The position numbers were made by a program, and so were the translations under genes. 15,000 nt of DNA from contig NZ_CP029553.1 in assembly GCF_003173755.1 (NCBI RefSeq), forward strand, positions 1 to 15,000, written 5' to 3'. How positions within the stretch are numbered: position 1 is the stretch's first letter; every line of letters begins with the position of its first letter. Of this stretch, positions 7,353 to 14,892 are shown piece after piece. A model generated the notes under the pieces. It saw only the letters and a program-made list of their open reading frames with translations, did not search any database and was not told where the DNA came from. Source of the DNA: Methylobacterium terrae (GTDB lineage Bacteria; Pseudomonadota; Alphaproteobacteria; Rhizobiales; Beijerinckiaceae).

Positions 7353-8054
7353 TCACGGGCGAGCGTGTTCACGCAACCAGCACACCATGACCGCAGCCAA
7401 TGCGGCCGGCTGTTCGATCGGGATCATGTGCCCCGACCCCTCGATGAGGGTGAGCGTAGCTCCTCTGATCCCCTCCCGCAGCTCGTGAGCTTCTTTCTGG
7501 CTGCGCAGGGCATCGTGATCCGCCGCAATGACGAGCGTCGGGCATTGGATCGCGGCCAGCTGTTCAAGGTCGCTGGCCCGCTCCGGTGTCGCGTGGCGCA
7601 CGAACACTTCGCCGCCGACCCGCTCGCTCATGGCTCGCACGCGCTCGACCATGGCCGCGTCGCCGGCGCGGTCGGGGTGCAGGGAGCTCAGCACCGCGCC
7701 GCGGCTCAGCCCGGTGAAGTGGGCCGGGTTCACGGTGTTCACGGCGAACGCCTTGCGCCTCTTCTGCGCTGGCGTGTCGGCCCGGGCCGAGGTCGCCACC
7801 AGCACGAGAGCCTGCACCCGCTCCGGGGCAAGACGCGCGACCTCACGGGCGACGTAGCCGCCCATCGAGAAGCCGACGACAGCAAAGCGCGCCGGAGCCG
7901 CCGCCAGGACGTCGTGCGCCATCTCACCGATGGAGGCGACACGGCTGAGATCGGCGTGAGCGATCGGTCCGAGAGCCTGAAGATCCGGCAGCAGATCGTC
8001 CCAGAGCGTGGCATCGGCCATGAAGCCGGGAATGAGAACGATGGGGAGCCTCAT
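7353..8054 (-). CDS. Alpha/beta-fold hydrolase
   Basis: This 233-residue protein is a small alpha/beta hydrolase, probably a cytoplasmic esterase, lactonase or similar; the substrate is unknown. It begins MRLPIVLIPGFMADATLWDD, in which PGF precedes the oxyanion region. The nucleophile elbow GFSMG is at residues 61-65 with Ser63 as nucleophile. The likely acid is Asp181 (AADHDAL) and the catalytic histidine is His209 (EGSGHM), so the triad is complete. No signal peptide is visible. The ATG at 8054 overlaps the stop of the upstream MFS gene by 4 bp (ATGA), so the two are translationally coupled. This links the enzyme to the exporter, perhaps acting on the same compound, which is inference. The reading frame stays open upstream through the MFS gene, but the canonical start is clear. 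Confidence 0.9.
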   Translation of the reverse strand: MRLPIVLIPGFMADATLWDDLLPDLQALGPIAHADLSRVASIGEMAHDVLAAAPARFAVVGFSMGGYVAREVARLAPERVQALVLVATSARADTPAQKRRKAFAVNTVNPAHFTGLSRGAVLSSLHPDRAGDAAMVERVRAMSERVGGEVFVRHATPERASDLEQLAAIQCPTLVIAADHDALRSQKEAHELREGIRGATLTLIEGSGHMIPIEQPAALAAVMVCWLREHARP

Positions 8055-9478
8055 AGCGCATGTCCGGGGGTGGACGGCGCTGCCGCCTTGAGGCCATGAC
8101 CGTGCGTGGTCGTCGCGATCCTGGGCAGCACCCTCAGGACGCTGATCCCGCTGCCGAGCGCGCCCATGGCGGCACCGATCCAGATGGCCGCGTCGATCCC
8201 CCGTTCCGGCGAGACGGACAGGCAGATCGCCACGGCCGCGGCGCCGAGCGATTGCCCGATCAGGCGCGACGCGGCGAGGATGCCGCTGGCGCCGCCGCTC
8301 CGCTCCCGCGGCGCACTGCTCATGATCGCCCGCATGTTGGGTGACTGGAAGAAGCTGAACCCCACGCCGCAGAGCATCAGCCGCCACGCGATGTCGAGGA
8401 CGCTGGGCTGGGCCGGCAGCAAGGCCAGGGCGACGAGCCCGAGGGTGACGATGCCTAGACCCATCGTACCCAGGAGGCCGGGCTGGATGCGGTCGCTCAG
8501 GGGCGCCGCGACCATCGTCATCAGGACGAGGGTGGCCGGCCAGGGGGTGATCAGGAAGCCGGCTTCGACCTGACTGTAGCCGAGCCGGAAGTGCAGCAGG
8601 AAGGGCAGCACCACGAAGGCCAGACCCTGGATCGTGAAGGCGCAGATCGAGGTGGCCGACGACAGCGCGAACACGGGGATGCGGAACAGATCGACGGCGA
8701 GGATCGGCGCCGGGTGGCCGGCCTCGCGCCGCAGGAGCCCGTAGCCGCAGGCGGCCGAAGCCCCTAGAGCGAGCGCGACCGGCTGCCAGCCAGCCTGGTG
8801 AGAGATGCCGGCGATCCCGAACAGCAGCGAGGCGAACAGACCCGCACAGAGCGCCGCCGACAAGCCGTCGAAGGGCCGCACGTTGCGTTCCGTAGCCGGC
8901 AGAGCGCGCAGGGCCAGCGCGACGGTCGCGAGGGCCAGGGGCACGTTCATCAGGAACAGCCAAGGCCAGCTCAGGACCGAGAGGATTGCGGAGGCAACCG
9001 TCGGCCCGACCGAGAACGCGACACCGACCACCAGCGCATAGAACCCGAGGCCGCGTCCGAGCTGGGACGGGGGATAGAGCGTGCGGATCAGGGCGGGAGT
9101 CGTGGCCGAGACCGCCGCCGCGCCAATGCCGACGACGGCCCGTGCGCAGGTCAGCGCTGGCAGCGAGGCAGCGAACCCGCAGGCCAGCGAGCCGAGCGCG
9201 AACACCAGCAGCCCGGCGAAGAAGATGCGGCGATGCCCGTGGATCTCGCCCAGTGCCGCCAGGGGCAGCAGCGCGGCGACGACCGCCCCATAGTAGCCGT
9301 TGACGATCCAGATCGTGCTCGCCGCACTGGCGCCGATGCCAGTTGCGACCGCCGGCAGGGCCGTACTGGTCAGCGAGATATCCAGCGTGACGATCGTCAC
9401 GCCGAGCTGCACCGCGAGCAGCGCGGGGAACGAGATCCGTTCCGCAGGGGTGGGTCGGGTGGGGTTGGTTGCCTTCAT
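8051..9478 (-). CDS. MFS transporter, DHA2 (14-TM, EmrB/QacA-like) family
   Basis: This 475-residue integral membrane protein is a drug:H+ antiporter-type exporter of the major facilitator superfamily. DHA2 traits are visible: LDISLTSTALPAVA in the first membrane helix (32-45; the family has LDxTxVNVALP), and a motif A-like loop GEIHGHRRIF (77-86). Further on come the motif C-like segment GVAFSVGP (152-159), then WPWLFLMNVPLAL (171-183), the counterpart of the WRWIFLINVP seen in EmrB-like proteins. Hydrophobic segments run the length of the protein, consistent with about 14 helices. The substrate cannot be predicted. The gene is divergent from a LysR-type regulator across an 87-bp AT-richer gap and overlaps the hydrolase by 4 bp, so the pair is probably one operon controlled by that regulator. 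Confidence 0.92.
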   Translation of the reverse strand: MKATNPTRPTPAERISFPALLAVQLGVTIVTLDISLTSTALPAVATGIGASAASTIWIVNGYYGAVVAALLPLAALGEIHGHRRIFFAGLLVFALGSLACGFAASLPALTCARAVVGIGAAAVSATTPALIRTLYPPSQLGRGLGFYALVVGVAFSVGPTVASAILSVLSWPWLFLMNVPLALATVALALRALPATERNVRPFDGLSAALCAGLFASLLFGIAGISHQAGWQPVALALGASAACGYGLLRREAGHPAPILAVDLFRIPVFALSSATSICAFTIQGLAFVVLPFLLHFRLGYSQVEAGFLITPWPATLVLMTMVAAPLSDRIQPGLLGTMGLGIVTLGLVALALLPAQPSVLDIAWRLMLCGVGFSFFQSPNMRAIMSSAPRERSGGASGILAASRLIGQSLGAAAVAICLSVSPERGIDAAIWIGAAMGALGSGISVLRVLPRIATTTHGHGLKAAAPSTPGHAL

Positions 9479-9522
9479 GATGGAGCCAGAATACCGCCGG
9501 GAACCAACCAGGAAAAATTCTT

Positions 9523-9553
9523 AAAACTCGTGTTTTTGATGAGGTTTTCTCAT
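9523..9553. promoter_or_regulatory. Candidate LysR-type operator in the mfs-lysR divergent gap
   Basis: The 87-bp divergent gap is AT-rich compared with its surroundings and contains two adjacent small palindromes: AAAAC-N4-GTTTT (9523-9536) and ATGAG-N5-CTCAT (9539-9553). The second includes a T-N11-A core (9540-9552), the form recognised by LysR-type regulators. Promoter hexamers for either direction could not be assigned with confidence. Confidence 0.45.
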
Positions 9554-9565
9554 AAGACTGGGTCC

Positions 9566-10447
9566 ATGTCGCTGCGTGCCCTCCGTACCTTGCAAGCCAT
9601 CGTCCGGCATGGGTCGTTCGCCCGGGCCGGTGAGGCGATCGGGCTGACGCAATCCGCCGTGAGCCTGCAGGTGAAGGCGCTCGAGGAGGAGTTCGCCGTT
9701 CAGCTCTTCGACCGGTCGCACCGGCGACCAGCGCTCACCGAAGCGGGCAAGATCGTGCTCGCCAAGGCCGAAGAGGTGCTGGCGCTCTACGATCAGATCC
9801 CCGAGGCGTTGAGCGATGAGCGTTCGCTGGTCGGCCGTCTCAAGGTCGGCGCCATGCCCAGTGTGCTGTCGGGCCTCCTCCCGGACGCGCTGGTGGCACT
9901 CTACCGCGCCCACCCCCGCATCCGTGTCCACGTCGCCTACGGCCTGTCCGGCGAGCTGGCGCACCAGATCGCCGCCGGCGAGCTGGATGTTGCCGTCACG
10001 CTCGAGCCCACTCGGCCGCATCCAGCGAACCTGTTCTGGACACCGCTCTACGAGGATCGTTTCTGGCTGATCGCCCCTGCCGAGCTCGGCCGGCAGGATC
10101 CCCGCAAGCTGCTGGCCGAGCAACCATTCATCCGCCTGGACAGCCGGGCGTGGTCGGGTCGGCCGATTGATCACGAGCTGCGCCGGCTTCGGGTAAGCGT
10201 GCGTGAGGAGATGGTGCTGGGCAGCCCGGAGACCATCATCAAGATGGTCCAGAAGGGGCTGGGGATCTCCATCATCTCGATGTCCGACGAGTTGCGCGCC
10301 GAACTGCCGATCATCTGCTTGCCGTTCGGTGAGCCGCAGCTGACGCGGCGTATCGGCCTACTCGAACGTCAGAACCGCAGCGGCGGGCGGCTGGTGGCCG
10401 CGTTGGCGAAAGCTATTGCGGAGGCTACACGGCAGCACGTCGATTAA
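9566..10447 (+). CDS. LysR-family transcriptional regulator
   Basis: This 293-residue protein is a LysR-type regulator. The N-terminal winged helix-turn-helix spans about 1-60, with GSFARAGEAIGLTQSAVSLQ (16-35), then VKALEEEFAVQLFDRSHRRPALTEAG. A linker helix follows, then a periplasmic-binding-protein-like effector domain from about 90 on (LKVGAMPSVLSGLLPDAL). The ATG at 9566 gives the standard LysR N-terminus. An in-frame ATG at 9539 would add nine residues, but it falls inside a palindrome that may be the operator. Neither start has a clear Shine-Dalgarno sequence. It is transcribed away from the MFS-hydrolase pair, the usual arrangement of a LysR regulator and its target operon, so it probably controls those genes and itself. 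The effector is unknown. Confidence 0.93.
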   Translation: MSLRALRTLQAIVRHGSFARAGEAIGLTQSAVSLQVKALEEEFAVQLFDRSHRRPALTEAGKIVLAKAEEVLALYDQIPEALSDERSLVGRLKVGAMPSVLSGLLPDALVALYRAHPRIRVHVAYGLSGELAHQIAAGELDVAVTLEPTRPHPANLFWTPLYEDRFWLIAPAELGRQDPRKLLAEQPFIRLDSRAWSGRPIDHELRRLRVSVREEMVLGSPETIIKMVQKGLGISIISMSDELRAELPIICLPFGEPQLTRRIGLLERQNRSGGRLVAALAKAIAEATRQHVD

Positions 10448-10756
10448 GCAATGCGCGCCAAATCCCGCCCTAAAATTATGGCGAAAGAGGCGCTTTCTGA
10501 ATGATCTTAGTCATATCCTGATGAAAGCTTGATTGTCCGAGTGATGTCGAAATTAGTTCCCTGCAGCGTCCGTCAGGGTGCAGCCGGTATGCTTAGCCAA
10601 GTATCCTGGATGTACGGAAAACACCTGTTTTCCGTCCATTCGAGCGTGAAATGCGAAACGGACGTACGGAGTCAAAAGCCGCCGCTCCCGTAGCCGACCG
10701 GATCGACGCAGAGTCGCAGGCCCTCTCCTGGACAGGACAGGAAAACAGCGTTCGCC
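10448..10756. other. Gene-free convergent intergenic region after lysR
   Basis: This 309-bp stretch lies between the stop of lysR and the stop of the small minus-strand gene. The first part (about 10470-10560) is visibly AT-richer than the rest of the window and holds no open frame with a recognisable product. The middle contains copy B of the repeat element (10616-10669). No tRNA-like fold or convincing terminator with a T-run was seen. It may be decayed or foreign DNA. Confidence 0.5.
10616..10669 (+). repeat. Copy B of a 54-bp two-hairpin repeat
   Basis: This is the partner of 7208-7261 in the same orientation, about 3.4 kb away, with 41 of 54 positions matching. Its first hairpin is a perfect 10-bp palindrome (ACGGAAAACA at 10614-10623 and TGTTTTCCGT at 10626-10635, spacer CC). 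The second hairpin, ATGCG (10651-10655) against CGTAC (10663-10667), is weaker and includes a G-T pair. It lies in the convergent gap between lysR and the small gene downstream of rlmE. Confidence 0.65.
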
Positions 10757-11068
10757 TCACAGCTGTCGGGGTGGCTTGATCGCCATCGTTGGCTGCCCCC
10801 GCCGCGCCCGAAAATCCCGCAGGGTCGCGCTCAGGCGGCCACGAAGCGCTGCCTCCGATAAAGGCTCGGCCACGACGAGGCTTGCCACGACCTCGGGATG
10901 CTTGAGCCGTTGGCGCGGTGTGCGGGGGTGGTTCGCCACCCGCAGCTGTCCCTCGGCCCCAGGCAGACTGAAATAAAAACTCTCGCCGCGGGTCCCCTGG
11001 CCGACCTCGACGAATCCTTCGGCGACGAGCAGCGCCCGGGCGCGATCGATCGCCGCCGCCGGCGTCAC
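10757..11068 (-). CDS. Hypothetical protein translationally coupled to rlmE
   Basis: I do not recognise this 103-residue protein. It starts at a GTG (11068) whose GTGA overlaps the rlmE stop codon by 4 bp, so it is very probably translated as the next cistron. Visible features are an N-terminal helix ([17 protein letters not shown]), then a likely beta-rich segment ([21 protein letters not shown]) and a basic region ([12 protein letters not shown]). A second helix pair follows ([20 protein letters not shown]), and the protein ends MAIKPPRQL. It has no signal peptide or membrane segment and is likely cytoplasmic. The SFYF...LRVANHP part and the basic helices could suit nucleic-acid or protein binding, but that is speculation. 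Codon use resembles its neighbours. The frame stays open upstream through rlmE, but the longer protein would be antisense-like noise. Confidence 0.7.
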   Translation of the reverse strand: MTPAAAIDRARALLVAEGFVEVGQGTRGESFYFSLPGAEGQLRVANHPRTPRQRLKHPEVVASLVVAEPLSEAALRGRLSATLRDFRARRGQPTMAIKPPRQL

Positions 11069-11838
11069 GGCCGCCAGCCCGGTGCCTCGTCCTCCGCCTC
11101 GCCGTCCCCGGCCTCGCGATATGGCCCGTCGGTCGCCTCGGCGCCGCGATAGCCGGTCGCCAGCACGTAGAGCTCGCTCGAATCGGCCCGGCTCGCCGCC
11201 GGCTTGACGTGGCGTACGTTCGAGAAATCGCGCTTGAGGTCGGTGAGCAGGCCGCCCTCGGTCCCGCCCTGGAGCACCTTGGCGAGGTAGGTGCCGCCCG
11301 GCGCCAGGATCTCGCGGGCAAAGGCCAGCGCCGTCTCGGCGAGCCCCATGATCCGCAGGTGGTCGGTCTTCTTGTGGCCGGTGGCGTTGGCGGCCATGTC
11401 CGACATCACGACGTCGGCCGGCCCGCCCAGCATCTCGGTGAGCAGCCCCGGCGCAGTCGGATCGAGGAAGTCGAGGGTGACGAAATCGACGCCCGGCATC
11501 GGCTCGATCTCCAGGAGGTCGATGCCGACCACCCGGCCCCGCGGCGCCGGCGCACCCGGATGGCTGCCGACCTTCGCGGCGGCGACCTGCGACCAGCCGC
11601 CCGGCGCGGCGCCCAGATCGACCACCCGCTGGCCCGGCCGCAGCAGCCGGAAGCGGTCGTCGATCTCCATCAGCTTGAAGGCGGCCCGCGAGCGGTAGCC
11701 CTCGCGCTTGGCGCGGGCCACGTAGGGGTCGTTGAGCTGGCGCTCGAGCCAGAGCTTGGAGGAGACCGTGCGCCCGCGCCCGGTCTTCACCCGCTGCTTC
11801 AGGTCTCCCCGGACGCCGCCGCCGCGACGATCGCTCAT
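11065..11838 (-). CDS. rlmE: 23S rRNA (uridine-2'-O) methyltransferase RlmE (FtsJ/RrmJ)
   Basis: RlmE methylates the 2'-OH of U2552 (E. coli numbering) in the 23S rRNA A-loop using S-adenosylmethionine, a late step in 50S assembly. The 257-residue protein has the SAM-binding motif [15 protein letters not shown] at 72-86. The K-D-K-E catalytic tetrad is K55 (SRAAFKL), D147 ([12 protein letters not shown]), K187 (LAKVLQGG) and E222 ([10 protein letters not shown]). An N-terminal basic extension of about 28 residues and an acidic tail (GEAEDE) go beyond the E. coli protein, as is common in alphaproteobacteria. The ATG at 11838 is preceded by GAAGG nine bases upstream. The gene follows ppx/gppA on the same strand after 80 bp and overlaps the next small gene by 4 bp. 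Confidence 0.95.
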   Translation of the reverse strand: MSDRRGGGVRGDLKQRVKTGRGRTVSSKLWLERQLNDPYVARAKREGYRSRAAFKLMEIDDRFRLLRPGQRVVDLGAAPGGWSQVAAAKVGSHPGAPAPRGRVVGIDLLEIEPMPGVDFVTLDFLDPTAPGLLTEMLGGPADVVMSDMAANATGHKKTDHLRIMGLAETALAFAREILAPGGTYLAKVLQGGTEGGLLTDLKRDFSNVRHVKPAASRADSSELYVLATGYRGAEATDGPYREAGDGEAEDEAPGWRP

Positions 11839-11849
11839 ATGCCTTGACC

Positions 11850-11862
11850 TTCGATGATCGAA
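11850..11862. other. Short palindrome upstream of rlmE
   Basis: TTCGAT and ATCGAA form a perfect 6-bp palindrome around a single central base, just upstream of the GAAGG ribosome binding site of rlmE. It could be a binding site or a 5' UTR hairpin, but it is short and may be chance. Confidence 0.2.
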
Positions 11863-11883
11863 AAACCTTCAAGGCCAATGACG

Positions 11884-11911
11884 CCCCGGGCGCGCGGGCG
11901 CAAGCCCGGGG
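11884..11911 (-). terminator. Hairpin downstream of ppx/gppA
   Basis: Perfect 8-bp arms CCCCGGGC (11884-11891) and GCCCGGGG (11904-11911) with a 12-nt loop lie 7 bp past the ppx/gppA stop, in the gap before rlmE. The position suits a terminator or attenuator in the leftward transcript. No T-run follows, so termination may be partial or absent. Confidence 0.4.
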
Positions 11912-11918
11912 AGCCGCA

Positions 11919-13043
11919 TCAGCCCGGCCGCACGCCCCGGCGCCAGACCCCGTCCTCGCGCATCATGTTCATCAGCAGGCCCTCGCGCAGGCCGCGATCG
12001 GCGATGCGCAGGCGCTCGGACGGGAAGGCGCGGCGGATCGCCTCCAGGATGGCGCAGCCGGCGAGCACCAGGTCGGCCCGGTCGCGGCCGATGCACGGGT
12101 TCTGCGCCCGGTCCGACAGGCGGGTCGCGAGCAGGCCGTCGATCGCGTCCGTGACCTCGCGGTCGCGCATCCACAGGCCGTCGATCCGCCGCCGGTCGTA
12201 GCGGGGCAGGCGCAGGTGGGTGGCGGCGAGCGTCGTCACCGTGCCGGAGGTGCCGAGCAGGTGGAAGTTCGGCGCGTGGGCGGCGGCGCCTGCGATCAGC
12301 GCGAACTTGGTCAGGCGGTCGGCGACCTCCTCGACCATGCCCTCGAAGACCGGGCGGGTGACGTCGGCCCCGCCGTAGCGCTCGGCCAGGGTGACGACGC
12401 CCACGGGAAGCGAATCCCAGGCGCGGATGCGCAAGGTCGGGTCGGCGCTGCGGGCGAGCGCGGCGGAGCCGTCGAGCCAGACGATCTCGGTCGAGCCGCC
12501 GCCGATGTCGAAGATCACCACCGATTCGGCGTGCCGGTCGGCCAGCGCGGCGCACCCGGTCACCGCGAGGTAGGCTTCTGTCCGCCGGTCCACCACCTCG
12601 AGGTCGAGGCCGACCTCGCGGTGCACCCGCTCGACGAAGGCCGGGCCGTTCACCGCGAGCCGGCAGGCCGCGGTGGCGATCGACTTCGCCCGTACCACCC
12701 CGCGGGAGCGCATCTTGCCCAGGCAGACCGCGAGCGCGTCCACGGTGCGGTCGATGGCGTCGTCGCTCAGGCGGTCGGTGGTCCCCAGGCCCTCGCCGAG
12801 GCGCACGATGCGCGAGAACGCGTCGATCACCCGGAACCCGTACGGGGCCGGCTCGGCGATCAGGAGCCGGCAATTGTTGGTGCCGAGGTCGAGCGCCGCA
12901 TAGGCGCGCCGCTCCTGCCGGCGTGAAGCATCATCCCCCGCCGGGCGTGGCGGAGGCGCGGTCGCGCGCGCTGTCTCGGCATACTCCGCGGCGCGCGCCG
13001 GCACGGAGACGGCCGTCTCATCCCTCATCGGCGATGCCGACAT
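11919..13043 (-). CDS. ppx/gppA: Ppx/GppA-family phosphatase
   Basis: Members of this family hydrolyse polyphosphate from chain ends or convert pppGpp to ppGpp; sequence alone does not decide between them. The 374-residue protein has the sugar-kinase/actin-like ATPase fold. The phosphate-1 loop ALDLGTNNCRLLI is at 50-62, TAACRLAVN is at 124-132, and the conserved acidic DRRTEA is around 152-157. The phosphate-2 loop IFDIGGGSTEI is at 177-187, LPVG follows further on, and the LGTSGTVTTLAA loop sits near the middle-C-terminal region. It is of the short single-domain type. The first 45 residues are low-complexity and poorly conserved, so the ATG at 13028 (residue 6) or a later start is possible. 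It sits upstream of rlmE on the same strand. Confidence 0.9.
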   Translation of the reverse strand: MSASPMRDETAVSVPARAAEYAETARATAPPPRPAGDDASRRQERRAYAALDLGTNNCRLLIAEPAPYGFRVIDAFSRIVRLGEGLGTTDRLSDDAIDRTVDALAVCLGKMRSRGVVRAKSIATAACRLAVNGPAFVERVHREVGLDLEVVDRRTEAYLAVTGCAALADRHAESVVIFDIGGGSTEIVWLDGSAALARSADPTLRIRAWDSLPVGVVTLAERYGGADVTRPVFEGMVEEVADRLTKFALIAGAAAHAPNFHLLGTSGTVTTLAATHLRLPRYDRRRIDGLWMRDREVTDAIDGLLATRLSDRAQNPCIGRDRADLVLAGCAILEAIRRAFPSERLRIADRGLREGLLMNMMREDGVWRRGVRPG

Positions 13044-13213
13044 CCTTCACGTTCGCACCCTCGCGGGGCGACAAGTCCATCACATGATGGGAAGCTTACG
13101 TGTCTCCGGGCGGAACGCAAAGCAGCGATCGTGCCGCGCCGGGCGCCATCTCCCGTGAAGATTCGGACGCGGTCGACCGGGTTGCGATCGATCGACCGTC
13201 GGCGCGTCGCCGG

Positions 13214-14059
13214 TCAGTCGACCGCCGAGCCGGTGAGTTCGGCCCGCGTGAAGCGCTGCTGCTCCTCCATCACCAGCCCGGCGAGCTCGCGCTTCAACGC
13301 GTTGAACTCGGTCGAGGCGGTGTCGCGCGGGCGGGGGAGCGGCACGATCAGGTCGCGCTTCATCCGGCCCGGGCGGTAGGTGAGCACGACGATGCGGTCG
13401 GCGAGGTAGATCGCCTCCTCGATCGAGTGCGTCACGAACACGATGGTCTTGCGGTACTCGGCCCAGATCCGCAGCAGTTCGTCCTGGAGGGTACGCCGGG
13501 TCAGCGCGTCGAGGGCGCCGAACGGCTCGTCCATCAGCATCACCGGCGGATCGAGGGCCAGGATGCGGGCGATGGCGACGCGCTGGCGCATGCCGCCCGA
13601 CAGCTCCTTCGGGAAGCGCGACAGGAAGTCCGACAGGCCGAGCGTCCCGGCGATGCGGGCGACGATCCCGTCGGCCTCGGGCCGGGCGACGCCCTTGATG
13701 TCGAGGCCGAAGCGGATGTTCTGCTCGACCGTCATCCACGGGAACAGCGCGTATTCCTGGAACACCATGCCGCGGTCGGGGCCCGGATCGACGACCGGGC
13801 GCCCGGCCATGCGGATCTCGCCCGACGTCAGCGGCGAGAAGCCCGCGATGGCGTTGAGCAGGGTGGACTTGCCGCAGCCCGAGGGCCCGAGCAGGCAGAC
13901 GAACTGCCCGCTCGGGATCGACGCGGTGACGTTCTCGAGCGCCACCACGGCGCCCGCGCCGGAGCCGAACACCTTCGAGGCGTTCGCGATCGTGATCTCG
14001 GCGGCGCCGGGCGCGGCCGGGGCGGGCTCGGGCCGGCGGAGGGTTGCCGTTGCGGTCAT
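13214..14059 (-). CDS. ABC transporter ATP-binding protein, NitT/TauT family
   Basis: This 281-residue nucleotide-binding subunit should power the importer formed with the permease encoded just upstream. It has all ABC motifs: Walker A GPSGCGKST (58-66), Q-loop Q101 (VFQEYALFPWMTVEQNI), signature LSGGMRQR (153-160), Walker B VMLMDEP (173-179) and the H-loop His211 (VTHSIEEA). ALFPWMTVEQN and THSIEEAIYLADRIVVL are typical of the SsuB/TauB/NrtD subgroup, which imports sulfonates, taurine, nitrate, cyanate or similar small anions. The substrate cannot be decided here. The stop of the permease gene lies one base before the ATG (at 14059), so the two genes are coupled. The first 20 residues are a proline/alanine-rich leader outside the fold. 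Confidence 0.93.
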   Translation of the reverse strand: MTATATLRRPEPAPAAPGAAEITIANASKVFGSGAGAVVALENVTASIPSGQFVCLLGPSGCGKSTLLNAIAGFSPLTSGEIRMAGRPVVDPGPDRGMVFQEYALFPWMTVEQNIRFGLDIKGVARPEADGIVARIAGTLGLSDFLSRFPKELSGGMRQRVAIARILALDPPVMLMDEPFGALDALTRRTLQDELLRIWAEYRKTIVFVTHSIEEAIYLADRIVVLTYRPGRMKRDLIVPLPRPRDTASTEFNALKRELAGLVMEEQQRFTRAELTGSAVD

Positions 14060-14060
14060 G

Positions 14061-14873
14061 TCAGCGCTCCAGGCCGCGGTGCCAGCGCAGCAGGTGGTCG
14101 TTGAAGCGCGACATCGCGCCGTCGATGACGAGGCCGAGGATGCCGATCGTCAGCATCCCGCCGATGATCTTGTCCGACCACATGTATTCGCGCGCCTCGA
14201 GGATACGGTAGCCGAGCCCGTCGGAGACCGCGATCATCTCGGCGACGATCACCACGATGAAGGCGGTGCCGATGCCGATCCGCATGCCGGCGAGCACGAA
14301 AGGGCTCGCCGCCGGCAGGATCACCCGCCGGAACATCGTCCAGGAATTCGCCCCGAGGTTGCGCGCGGCACGCACGTAGATCGAATCGACCTGGCGCACG
14401 CCCGCCACCGTGTTGACGAGGACCGGGAAGAAGGTGCCGAGCGCGATCAGGAACAGGGCCGGCGGGTTGCCGAGGCCGAACCACACGATGGCGAGCGGGA
14501 TGTAGGCAATCGGCGGGATCGGCCGCAGGATCTGCAGGAGCGGGTTGACGAGGCCGTAGAGCCGGTCGCTCGTGCCCATCAGGAGGCCGACCGGCAGCGC
14601 GAGGCCGACGCCGATGGCAAAGCCCGCGACGACGCGGCTCAGGCTCGCCACCGCGTCGTGCGGCAGCTCGCCCGAGAACAGCCAGGCGGTGTAGCTCTGC
14701 GTTGCCGGATCGTAGGGCAGGGCCGGCAGGAGGCTGGCGAACCAGCGCACCGCCACCGCGCTCGGCGGCGGCAGAACGACGGCCGAGAACAGGCCGGCCC
14801 GGCTGGCGATCTCCCAGAGGATCAGCAGCCCGACCGGCAGCAGGGCGCCGCGGAAGGCGGAGAGGCGGTTCAC
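14061..14873 (-). CDS. ABC transporter permease, NitT/TauT family
   Basis: This 270-residue inner-membrane protein forms the channel of the importer. It resembles SsuC/TauC. The first membrane helix lies near the N-terminus (LLPVGLLILWEIASRAG), followed by VVLPPPSAV. The hydrophobic core segments include VVAGFAIGVGLALPVGLLMG (81-100). The EAA-type coupling loop AARNLGANSWTMFRRVILPA is at 169-188, and it contacts the ATPase. Final helices include FIVVIVAEMI and LTIGILGLVIDG. The GTG start at 14873 has a GGGGATCC stretch close upstream. The gene follows the partial substrate-binding protein gene by 19 bp and is followed by the ATPase with a one-base gap, so all three look like one operon. Confidence 0.93.
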   Translation of the reverse strand: MNRLSAFRGALLPVGLLILWEIASRAGLFSAVVLPPPSAVAVRWFASLLPALPYDPATQSYTAWLFSGELPHDAVASLSRVVAGFAIGVGLALPVGLLMGTSDRLYGLVNPLLQILRPIPPIAYIPLAIVWFGLGNPPALFLIALGTFFPVLVNTVAGVRQVDSIYVRAARNLGANSWTMFRRVILPAASPFVLAGMRIGIGTAFIVVIVAEMIAVSDGLGYRILEAREYMWSDKIIGGMLTIGILGLVIDGAMSRFNDHLLRWHRGLER

Positions 14874-14892
14874 GTCGGATCCCCGGACCGGC

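Noticed and set aside
7177..7488. Small plus-strand frame with a GGGAGG ribosome binding site after recQ
   Set aside because: The translation resembles no known protein, includes the repeat element, and overlaps the hydrolase gene in antisense. It is weakly possible, but not supported.
10757..11878. A single 373-residue minus-strand gene covering the rlmE region
   Set aside because: The upstream two-thirds is an out-of-frame shadow of rlmE; only the part from the GTG at 11068 is plausible as a gene.
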